Assembly: GCA_040752395.1 (NCBI GenBank) | Contig: JBFMHD010000203.1 | Location: forward strand, 1 to 5,068 | Origin: JBFMHD01 sp040752395 [NCBI: Candidatus Hydrogenedentota bacterium] | GTDB taxonomy: Bacteria; JBFMHD01 | DNA: 5,068 bases | Direction: 5' to 3' | Shown: positions 1 through 5,068 of the stretch, piece by piece | Layout of the letters: the number at the start of each line of letters is the position of its first letter | How positions within the stretch are numbered: the first letter of the stretch is position 1 | The notes under the pieces: generated by a model | What the model was told of the DNA's origin: nothing | What the model saw: only the letters and a program-made list of their open reading frames with translations | Database searches by the model: none | Made by a program: the position numbers and the translations under genes

Positions 1-1331
1 GTGATTATGGCAGGTCGCACTGGATTACAAAAGATGCATCAAGCGGTGAAGAAAATCCACAGCATTATATGGAAAACAGATTCTGGTTTGACGTTGCTCC
101 TTCTGTATGGTCGTTCTTAAAAATGACTGTTAAAGGTGGGGGCAGCAGATTTGATGTTCAAATGCAAGAAGGCGCTCTTTGTATTGGAAAGTATGGCAAG
201 GATAGTAAAGGTAAAGACTGGGGAGTTGAGTTGAAACCATTTAAAAACTGGGGTGAATATAATATCGGCCATAATATTGATTTAGTGTCAAATGACAGCA
301 GTCGGTGGGATTTCAATACTGGCGGAGTGAGGTTTAATGCATGGGGTAAAGACTTCTGGAGCCATTTTGTAACAGGGCCATCTGCTGATGGTCAGGATCA
401 GCTGGCTGGTCGATGGGGTAAAAATTTTTTTAATGCGCAATTAACTTTAGCGAATTTTGGTGGTTATAAAAGATGGGATGCCGGGAGTAATTACAATTAT
501 TACTGGGGGTTTGAGATACGGGGTAATCACAAAAACTTTTTCTCACCTGCAAATGTATATTATCAGTTTAACTGGGCCACTTCCAATACTACTAATATTG
601 TAAGAACATCTGACAATAATTTACTTGATTTTGAGATAAGAGACTTTCAGTTTTATGGATTAAAATTTGGGACACTGGGTTTTAATTTACGGTATGCAGA
701 TTATGACAAAGATTTCAGAGACTATATATCAAATACATTTGGGGCGGTACCGGATAGAAAAGAATATTATGGCGAAACATACTATAATTTTCCTGCAAAA
801 ATGGCTACACTTGTTATAAGCGAGACATATCGTGAGAACCAGGCTGGTGTAAAACTAAACGAGGACTTTAATTCAAGATTAGAGATATCATTTATAAATA
901 ATTTTTCTACGAAATTTATCTATAAAAATTACAAAGACTCTAATGGTATTTATCCTAATTATATATTTTGGCTTAAAGCAGCAGATGAGATGGGGTTTAT
1001 TCGAGCCGGATTTAGAATAAGAGACCCTGAAACTATTTATAAAAAGCGATTTTTTGGCGTCGAAGGCAATTATAATATATCAAAACAACTGATGTTTTTT
1101 AGCCGTTTAATCGTTTCTGAAGAGGTTCTGACAGAAAATTATAAACAGAGTTTATTTCTGCAATTGAGATATAACTGGGAAAATACAAGGTTTTATCTTG
1201 AGTACGGTCCTACATGGATAGGTTCGAACTCGCTTGTAGAAGATGATAATACAGCTGACCTGTTATATGATGATGATTGGGAAAGAAAGAATCAGGACCG
1301 TATCCAATTTTTATTCCAGGCAGACTGGTAA
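1..1331 (+). CDS. Outer-membrane beta-barrel protein, 5'-truncated by window edge
   Basis: The frame is open from the first complete codon at position 3 to the TAA at 1329-1331, giving 442 visible residues. The first ATG, at 69, is preceded by 22 in-frame sense codons reading DYGRSHW...NPQHY and has no convincing ribosome binding site, so it is probably an internal Met and the real start is left of the window. No signal peptide is visible. The protein is rich in Trp, Tyr, Phe, Asn and Asp, with alternating polar/hydrophobic strands separated by Asn/Asp/Gly turns (for example GGVRFNAWG, YYWGFEIRGN, LFLQLRYNWENTRFYLEYG). It ends in ...IQFLFQADW; a C-terminal aromatic residue closing an amphipathic strand is the usual outer-membrane barrel signature recognised by the BAM machinery. 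No named porin family is recognisable. The visible N-terminal strand region loosely resembles the start of the barrel in the next gene, so the two may be distant paralogues (inference). A 163 bp repeat-filled gap separates it from that gene. Confidence 0.8.
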   Translation, partial: DYGRSHWITKDASSGEENPQHYMENRFWFDVAPSVWSFLKMTVKGGGSRFDVQMQEGALCIGKYGKDSKGKDWGVELKPFKNWGEYNIGHNIDLVSNDSSRWDFNTGGVRFNAWGKDFWSHFVTGPSADGQDQLAGRWGKNFFNAQLTLANFGGYKRWDAGSNYNYYWGFEIRGNHKNFFSPANVYYQFNWATSNTTNIVRTSDNNLLDFEIRDFQFYGLKFGTLGFNLRYADYDKDFRDYISNTFGAVPDRKEYYGETYYNFPAKMATLVISETYRENQAGVKLNEDFNSRLEISFINNFSTKFIYKNYKDSNGIYPNYIFWLKAADEMGFIRAGFRIRDPETIYKKRFFGVEGNYNISKQLMFFSRLIVSEEVLTENYKQSLFLQLRYNWENTRFYLEYGPTWIGSNSLVEDDNTADLLYDDDWERKNQDRIQFLFQADW

Positions 1332-1350
1332 GATCAAGAGATGATATGAA

Positions 1351-1478
1351 ATCAGTCTAAAAGTCAAAGAATCGTGAGTCGTGAGTTAGCAGCCTTTAGT
1401 CGTCAGTCTTTAGTCATTAGTCTTTGACTTATGACTGGCAACTTATTGACTGATTTTACGACTTGAGACTTAAGACTG
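1351..1478. repeat. Heptad repeat array with internal inversion (NNNAGTC then NNNGACT)
   Basis: From 1351 to 1422 the sequence reads as about ten 7-bp units ending in AGTC or a one-base variant, in nearly perfect 7-bp phase from 1374 onward (GTGAGTC, GTGAGTT, AGCAGCC, then units at 1395, 1402, 1409 and 1416). From 1423 to 1477 the units instead end in GACT, the reverse complement: units start at 1423, 1430, 1437, 1445, 1457, 1464 and 1471. The first three bases of each unit vary while the last four are held. The array is therefore a set of direct repeats that reverses orientation near 1422/1423. It fills most of the gap between the first two genes. Confidence 0.85.
1353..1478 (+). other. Long imperfect inverted repeat / possible RNA hairpin
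   Basis: Nested complementary segments follow from the orientation switch. CAGTCT (1353-1358) pairs with AGACTG (1473-1478), AAGTC (1361-1365) with GACTT (1467-1471), AGTCGT (1398-1403) with ACGACT (1458-1463), and CAGTC (1404-1408) with GACTG (1448-1452). The core AGTCATTAGTC (1412-1422) pairs with GACTTATGACT (1426-1436), ten of eleven pairs, around a TTT loop. If genes 1 and 2 share a transcript, this would form a branched or bulged stem ending 5 bases before the Shine-Dalgarno of gene 2. The repetitive AGTC content also allows alternative registers, so the exact fold is uncertain. No T-tract follows, so it is not an obvious intrinsic terminator. Confidence 0.6.
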
Positions 1479-1483
1479 TTTAT

Positions 1484-1488
1484 AGGAG
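1484..1488 (+). promoter_or_regulatory. Ribosome binding site of the CBM-barrel gene
   Basis: AGGAG lies 6 bases before the ATG at 1495, a strong Shine-Dalgarno match at good spacing. It supports that start together with the signal peptide that begins immediately after it. Confidence 0.85.
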
Positions 1489-1494
1489 TTATTT

Positions 1495-3675
1495 ATGAGA
1501 ACCAAATTTATTAAATTGGTGATTTTATTGATTATTATCTCGCTCTGGATAATAGATTATATTAAAGCACAGCCTTTGCCAGTTACTATTGAAGCAGGTG
1601 AGATAGTATTTCGGTATCAGGATGCGTTTGCTGATAAGGTTACTATAGCAGGTAATTTTAATAACTGGAACCCTGACCAATATAAATTACGCAAAGAAAA
1701 AGATGATATATTTGTAATAAAACTTAAACTTGATGTAGGGATGTATGAATATAAATATATAATAGATGGTAACTGGATGAGTGGTGATAATATTAAACTC
1801 AAGGTGATACGAAATGAGAGAGGGGAGTTAGAGGTAAAAGAAAAAACAGCTCAATATAATATACTCTCGAATACAAAAGTTTATGTTAATGGTGGCTATT
1901 TTTTCAAAGGTGGAACAAAATTTGAAGACAAAAGTAATAATAATCGTTATTCCTGGCGGATTACAAAACCTGATAATGAGATGGACCTTAATATAGAACT
2001 CTCAATTAATCAGAATGTTTCAGTCTTTGCTAATCTGAACGCAAATTATACTGAGAGAGGGGATGCTCAATTTCGGATGGATGAAGCAAGTATGAGAGGG
2101 GAGCTCGGACCTGTATCTATAACTGGTTTTTTAAATCAGCGATTAGTTGATATTGATGACCCGCTTCGAATAATCGATTATTCTTACAGACTTTATACAG
2201 AGGATGATGCGTGGACCGAACACTGGCATTATATCCGTGCCGAAGACCCGTTCAGATATTATGGCAGTATCTCTAATTTAGCCACAAGAGAGATGTTTCT
2301 TATTGGTGAACAAAGAACAGAAGATTGTTTATATGGTAAAGGTTTACAGGGCGGTATTTTACAATTCGAGCCCTGGGGGTTTAATAACACCTTCTTCTTT
2401 CTTGATTCTATAAGGTCTGACAGAGTCTTTTTCGGGTATCGTGGTAAAAAATCCTGGGATATGTTTTATATCGGTGGTCTTTTCTATACTGATAGAATTG
2501 AAGACGGGTTATGGGGAAATCTTGATTTTGGAGGCGACAGGTATGTAACTGTTGCTGAAAACGGGATGAATTATTCTAATGCTGGTGGTGCTGATAGATG
2601 GTGGAGATTGGATTCACCTAATCTATGGGTACATAACTTCGATAATGTTATTATTCTTGATGCTGATGGCAGAAACCAGAACAGGCTCGCAGGCATTGAT
2701 GCAGGTCTCCTGTTTGATTATGTCAAACTTTATTTTGAATACATAAATGAGCATCGGGAATCAGCCTATGTAGCGAGTCTCGATGGTGTAAATGACGCGT
2801 TCAATAATGCAACTGAGTATTCAAGATATTTTTATGGTAGAAACGATGGCACCTATACAAGGGCTTTTGGGGCACAGGAATTTGGTGGTGACCATCGTGG
2901 CAATATCTTTCTTGTTGGGTGTAGATTTGATATTATAAAAAGTTTTGATGCTGATTTATTCGTATATTTTCACGATAGAGAATCAGTGCTTCTGCCTCTT
3001 TATGGCGATACAGACACTCTTTTAAGAGTCTCACCGCAGAGAGACACTATAACTGGCAGATTAAGATATAAAGGCAAGCGATTTAATGCAGGGTTAGAAT
3101 TATCATATACAAGAATCGATGATTATCCAGTGGTCACATTTGAGAACATTTATGATGAATACGGGTTTTACGGTCTCGAAATACTTGGTGCTAAAAAACG
3201 TAATACAGCCACGCTTCTTATGAACTGGAAACCTATCGATAGAATAGATATCTTCTTTGGGGATAGATATAAAAACTTCAGATACTATGACAAGAAAGCT
3301 GATGTTAATTTTACTGATTTTGTATTCAAGTTTAAATGGACCAAAAGATTATATAATGATGCAGGGATCCGGTTAGTAAATTATGATGTTAATACAGTTG
3401 ACCACACTTATACTTTCCCCCATCTTGGTATAGGATACCAATTTTTGAAGAATGTAAATTTAAGATTATACTACGGAATAGATTATCTATTTGATGATGA
3501 TAAACTTGAGGGTGGTAGATATGATTTGTGGAGTAAATACGGTTATGGCGCTGAACGAGCCGTATACTCATATAACCCTAATATCGACCCTAATGTTAAT
3601 GATTTATTCCATGCTGAAGATTTACTGAAAAAAGAGAAACGAGTTGTTCTTGAAGCAAAAGTTATATTCGAATGA
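1495..3675 (+). CDS. Secreted glycogen-binding-domain (CBM48/AMPK1_CBM) outer-membrane barrel protein
   Basis: This is a 726-residue protein. Residues 1-25 form a signal peptide: basic start (R2, K4, K7), hydrophobic core about 8-20, likely cleavage after A25 (IKA|QP). Residues about 34-115 match the glycogen-binding early-set domain of AMPK beta subunits and CBM48. Features seen are VFRY at 38-41, the GNFNNWNP turn at 53-60, and YEYKYIIDGNW at 84-94. W58, K87 and W94 sit where AMPK beta carries its known sugar-contacting Trp, Lys and Trp (equivalence judged by eye); the later Asn contact has no clear equivalent. From about 128 to the end the sequence is a long aromatic-rich, strand-and-turn region typical of an outer-membrane barrel. 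The last strand is RVVLEAKVIFE, with Phe next to last rather than last. Only two cysteines are present (C278, C476) and there is no lipobox. No catalytic domain is evident. Likely role: a surface or periplasm-facing polysaccharide-binding barrel. The domain fold is well supported; ligand and function are inferred. Confidence 0.85.
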   Translation: MRTKFIKLVILLIIISLWIIDYIKAQPLPVTIEAGEIVFRYQDAFADKVTIAGNFNNWNPDQYKLRKEKDDIFVIKLKLDVGMYEYKYIIDGNWMSGDNIKLKVIRNERGELEVKEKTAQYNILSNTKVYVNGGYFFKGGTKFEDKSNNNRYSWRITKPDNEMDLNIELSINQNVSVFANLNANYTERGDAQFRMDEASMRGELGPVSITGFLNQRLVDIDDPLRIIDYSYRLYTEDDAWTEHWHYIRAEDPFRYYGSISNLATREMFLIGEQRTEDCLYGKGLQGGILQFEPWGFNNTFFFLDSIRSDRVFFGYRGKKSWDMFYIGGLFYTDRIEDGLWGNLDFGGDRYVTVAENGMNYSNAGGADRWWRLDSPNLWVHNFDNVIILDADGRNQNRLAGIDAGLLFDYVKLYFEYINEHRESAYVASLDGVNDAFNNATEYSRYFYGRNDGTYTRAFGAQEFGGDHRGNIFLVGCRFDIIKSFDADLFVYFHDRESVLLPLYGDTDTLLRVSPQRDTITGRLRYKGKRFNAGLELSYTRIDDYPVVTFENIYDEYGFYGLEILGAKKRNTATLLMNWKPIDRIDIFFGDRYKNFRYYDKKADVNFTDFVFKFKWTKRLYNDAGIRLVNYDVNTVDHTYTFPHLGIGYQFLKNVNLRLYYGIDYLFDDDKLEGGRYDLWSKYGYGAERAVYSYNPNIDPNVNDLFHAEDLLKKEKRVVLEAKVIFE

Positions 3676-3691
3676 CAATCTCATCGATGTT

Positions 3692-3697
3692 GTGAGG
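3692..3697 (+). promoter_or_regulatory. Ribosome binding site of the PorV/PorQ-family gene
   Basis: GTGAGG lies 4 bases before the ATG at 3702. The spacing is short, but this is the only purine-rich match nearby. The ATG at 3687 upstream runs into a stop two codons later, so 3702 is the sensible start and leads directly into a signal peptide. Confidence 0.65.
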
Positions 3698-3701
3698 TTT
3701 A

Positions 3702-4646
3702 ATGTTTAAGATTAGATTTATTATTTTTTTAGTTATGTTATATTATACAACCACTCTATTTGCAAACGGTGCTGGCTCAACCACGTGCGATTTCTTATTA
3801 ATAGATTATTCTACAAAATCATCGGGTATGGGGTCATCTTATGCAGGATGCTTTAACCATCCTGATGCATTGATTTTTAATCCTGCAGGACTTGGTTTTA
3901 TCAGACAGAATATATTTACAGCAAGCCATTTAGAATATCTTGCTGAGATGAGATATGAGTATATTGCTATGGTTCATAAATTATATGATGATTGGAACTG
4001 GGGTGCAAACATTGTATATCGTGGATCAGATGAAGTGGCAAGAGACTCAAAAGGCAGAGATATCGGAGAATTTGTTAACAGAGATATATTTGCAACCTTT
4101 GGCGCAGGCTACCCTGTGAATAAATATTTCTCGTTTGGGATCGCAGCAAAAGTGATTTATCAGCGACTCTTTGATAGGAATGGCTGGACTTTTGCAGTTG
4201 ATGGCGGCATGCATTTACAGAAACAATGGAAAAATGTAAAATTTATAACAGGTCTGTCATTAATGAATCTGGGGCCTGATATAAGTTATGATGGTGCAGA
4301 AGGACCGCTACCGATATTGTGGCGTGTCTCATTTGGTCTGGATTTTTCAATAAAAAAACATCAGTTCTTAATCACTCAGGATTCAAGAATAATAAAAAAG
4401 AATGAACCTGATTTTTCGTTCGGGATTGAATACAAACCAAATAATTATTTCGGCTGCAGGATAGGTTTTGTTGGTGGTAAAGAGATGACAGATTTCAATT
4501 CACCGAGAATAGGGTTTTCATTTTATCAGAAATATGGCACTTTTGATTATAGTTTCAGGCGTCTCAAAGGGCTTGATGATATACACCAGATAAGTTATAC
4601 TATACCATTTGGAAAAGGCAGGTGGCTAACAGAGATGGAAAAGTAA
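3702..4646 (+). CDS. PorV/PorQ family (UPF0164) outer-membrane protein
   Basis: This is a 314-residue protein, a typical length for the family. Residues 1-21 are a signal peptide (MFKIRF, hydrophobic core, cleavage near LFA|NG). The family's N-terminal signature follows: GAGSTTCDFLLIDYSTKSSG (23-42) leading to the MGSSYAGC...HPDALIFNPAGLG segment (43-65). It corresponds to the usual pattern of Gly-Thr/Ser start, FL-I-, S/A-GMG-A-A and D--AL--NPAGL. The rest is a FadL-like barrel with regular strands, ending at HQISYTIPF (295-303) plus a polar tail of about 11 residues. In Bacteroidota, PorV is a shuttle in type IX secretion and PorQ a relative. Many other lineages carry the family without a known role, and no type IX genes are visible here, so secretion function cannot be claimed. 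It starts 26 bp after the CBM-barrel gene, which suggests co-transcription. Three cysteines (C29, C50, C252) are present. Confidence 0.85.
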   Translation: MFKIRFIIFLVMLYYTTTLFANGAGSTTCDFLLIDYSTKSSGMGSSYAGCFNHPDALIFNPAGLGFIRQNIFTASHLEYLAEMRYEYIAMVHKLYDDWNWGANIVYRGSDEVARDSKGRDIGEFVNRDIFATFGAGYPVNKYFSFGIAAKVIYQRLFDRNGWTFAVDGGMHLQKQWKNVKFITGLSLMNLGPDISYDGAEGPLPILWRVSFGLDFSIKKHQFLITQDSRIIKKNEPDFSFGIEYKPNNYFGCRIGFVGGKEMTDFNSPRIGFSFYQKYGTFDYSFRRLKGLDDIHQISYTIPFGKGRWLTEMEK

Positions 4647-4690
4647 TATACTGCTCCCCTGAATTGAAAGATTATGAAGTCAAGTAGTGA

Positions 4691-4704
4691 GGGTCACAAG
4701 ACCC
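4691..4704 (+). other. Small hairpin downstream of the operon
   Basis: GGGTC (4691-4695) and GACCC (4700-4704) form a perfect 5-bp GC-rich stem closed by an ACAA tetraloop, 44 bases after the last stop codon. No T-run follows, so it is not a canonical intrinsic terminator. GGGT could alternatively pair with ACCC at 4722-4725. It might mark the transcript 3' end or belong to a small structured RNA. Confidence 0.45.
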
Positions 4705-4707
4705 GTA

Positions 4708-4723
4708 GTATAGCCGGCTTTAC
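4708..4723. repeat. 16-bp near-perfect palindrome around AGCCGGCT
   Basis: GTATAGCCGGCTTTAC is self-complementary except for one central-flank pair (4711/4720). Having no loop, it resembles a binding site for a dimeric protein more than an RNA hairpin. Its 8-bp core recurs exactly at 4968-4975. Confidence 0.4.
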
Positions 4724-4736
4724 CCATCCATAGAGA

Positions 4737-4752
4737 GGCACAAAGGCACAAA
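4737..4752. repeat. Two tandem copies of GGCACAAA
   Basis: Two exact 8-bp copies (4737-4744 and 4745-4752) open the chain of short tandem repeats that continues to about 5040. Confidence 0.75.
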
Positions 4753-4761
4753 ATTAAATTC

Positions 4762-4782
4762 AAAATTAAAAATTAAAAATTA
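4762..4782. repeat. Three tandem copies of AAAATTA
   Basis: Three exact 7-bp copies occur, preceded by shorter related AAATT units from 4751. Such an AT-only tract could also bend DNA, but nothing shows a promoter function. Confidence 0.8.
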
Positions 4783-4786
4783 GAAA

Positions 4787-4814
4787 ACAGGAGACAGGAG
4801 ACAGAAGTTAGGAG
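4787..4814. repeat. Heptad repeat, consensus ACAGGAG
   Basis: Four 7-bp units in phase: two exact copies of ACAGGAG (4787, 4794), then ACAGAAG (4801) and TTAGGAG (4808). The tract is nearly all purine on this strand. A related heptad, ACAGGCT, lies in inverted orientation near 4985-4998. Confidence 0.8.
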
Positions 4815-4838
4815 TTGAAGAGTTGAAGAGTTAAAGAA
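4815..4838. repeat. Octad repeat, consensus TTGAAGAG
   Basis: Two exact 8-bp copies (4815, 4823) and a third variant, TTAAAGAA (4831), directly continue the previous heptad array. The period shifts here from 7 to 8 bp. Confidence 0.8.
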
Positions 4839-4841
4839 TGT

Positions 4842-4905
4842 ATTGAGTTTTTGGGTTATTGGGTTCTTGCGTTCTTGGGTTATTGGGTTATTGGGTTTTT
4901 GCGCT
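4842..4905. repeat. Eight tandem copies of an ATTGGGTT octamer
   Basis: Eight contiguous 8-bp units start at 4842, 4850, 4858, 4866, 4874, 4882, 4890 and 4898. Consensus is ATTGGGTT. Changes fall at unit position 1 (A, T or C) and position 5 (A, G or C), with one further change at position 7 in the last unit; TTG at positions 2-4 is invariant. There is no insertion or deletion in the 64 bp. Confidence 0.9.
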
Positions 4906-4939
4906 CTACACAAGGTATGAAAAACTAAAGATGATATGT

Positions 4940-4998
4940 TGGCTTCAGGCTCCGGGCTTTTGGCTCCAGCCGGCTGTAGTCCGTAGCCTGTAGCCTGT
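4940..4998. repeat. Heptad array switching from GGCT units to AGCC units
   Basis: Four 7-bp units of form NGGCTYN occupy 4940-4967. After the palindrome AGCCGGCT (4968-4975) come units GTAGTCC (4976), GTAGCCT (4983) and GTAGCCT (4990), which carry AGCC, the reverse complement of GGCT. This is the same orientation switch as in the 1351-1478 array, with a different core. Confidence 0.75.
4946..4990. other. Inverted repeat capable of a 13-bp stem
   Basis: CAGGCTCCGGGCT (4946-4958) pairs with AGTCCGTAGCCTG (4978-4990): eleven Watson-Crick pairs, one G-T pair and one mismatch (4952/4984), around a 19-base loop that contains AGCCGGCT. It arises from the unit switch of the surrounding array. No T-tract follows. 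Confidence 0.55.
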
Positions 4999-5026
4999 CC
5001 TGATACCTCTCACTTCTTCCGTTATC

Positions 5027-5040
5027 TTGCTTCTTGCTTC
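5027..5040. repeat. Two tandem copies of TTGCTTC
   Basis: Two exact 7-bp copies sit in a pyrimidine-rich stretch (about 5005-5040) and form the last recognisable tandem unit before the window ends. Confidence 0.7.
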
Positions 5041-5068
5041 TACTTGATATCATTAGAGTTACAATGTT

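Larger units (their letters stand above)
4647..5068. other. Non-coding region rich in short tandem repeats
   Basis: No credible gene, tRNA or rRNA was found on either strand over these 422 bases. The stretch comprises an unremarkable 40-base leader, the hairpin and palindrome at 4691-4723, then successive 7-8 bp repeat families listed separately. There is no clear intrinsic terminator for the operon and no recognisable promoter at the right end. A perfect palindrome, TGATATCA, lies at 5045-5052. Confidence 0.75.

Noticed and set aside
69-71. ATG at 69 as the start of the first gene
   Set aside because: The frame is open upstream to the window edge with protein-like codons, there is no clear Shine-Dalgarno before it, and no signal peptide follows, although the protein needs export.
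8-120. Short plus-strand open frame beginning ATGGCAGG
   Set aside because: It overlaps the large barrel gene in another frame, has no family features, and is a shadow of that gene.
1424-1475. Sigma-70 promoter for the CBM-barrel gene using TTGACT boxes
   Set aside because: TTGACT at 1424 and 1446 results from the heptad array, and no acceptable -10 element lies 16-18 bp downstream of either.
1617-1802. Minus-strand open frame of 61 codons inside the CBM-barrel gene
   Set aside because: It lies antisense to the strongly supported glycogen-binding domain and has no recognisable content.
3389-3571. Minus-strand open frame of 60 codons
   Set aside because: Antisense to the barrel region, low-complexity translation, no ribosome binding site or neighbours supporting it.
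3702-4646. Evidence of a type IX secretion system
   Set aside because: PorV/PorQ family members occur widely in genomes without that system, and no other component or C-terminal sorting domain is seen in the window.
4691-4704. Rho-independent terminator
   Set aside because: The stem is only 5 bp and is followed by CGTAGTATAG, with no T-tract.
4680-4730. Cyclic-di-GMP-I (GEMM) riboswitch
   Set aside because: The AGCCGG...ACC piece recalls the 3' half of that riboswitch, but the 5' half with its conserved GGCAAACC-like segment and the GCAAAGCC junction are absent, and no gene follows closely.
4737-5040. CRISPR array
   Set aside because: Units are 7-8 bp and contiguous without spacers; families differ from one another and no cas gene is present.

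Overview
This AT-rich window holds three consecutive plus-strand genes, each predicted to encode an outer-membrane beta-barrel protein, followed by about 420 bp of non-coding DNA made largely of short tandem repeats. It suggests a Gram-negative (diderm) bacterium. A PorV/PorQ (UPF0164) family protein, signal peptides ending in -AQ or -FAN, and many intergenic 7-8 bp degenerate repeats point loosely to an uncultured lineage near the FCB group (WOR-3/Stahlbacteria, KSB1 or similar). That placement is inference; there is no rRNA or marker gene here to settle it.

Layout: (1) 1-1331, the 3' part of a large aromatic-rich barrel gene whose frame stays open through the left edge, so its true start lies outside the window. 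(2) 1332-1494, an intergenic region almost filled by a heptad array. Units of form NNNAGTC switch at about 1422/1423 to units of form NNNGACT (the reverse complement), giving a long imperfect inverted repeat that ends just before the Shine-Dalgarno of the next gene. (3) 1495-3675, a secreted protein with an N-terminal AMPK-beta-like glycogen-binding (CBM48/AMPK1_CBM) domain fused to a barrel of about 600 residues. (4) 3702-4646, a PorV/PorQ family protein, 26 bp downstream and probably co-transcribed with gene 3. (5) 4647-5068, no gene: a small hairpin and a palindrome, then a chain of at least seven different 7-8 bp tandem repeat families, including eight copies of an ATTGGGTT-like octamer and a second array that switches from GGCT to AGCC units.

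How the parts may work together (inference): the genes look like a surface-protein operon. The CBM-barrel fusion is the most specific clue, since it would place a starch/glycogen-type binding module on an outer-membrane protein. The domain is common in uncharacterised bacterial proteins, so actual polysaccharide binding is not proven. No enzyme, transporter ATPase, regulator, RNA gene, insertion sequence or CRISPR array was seen.
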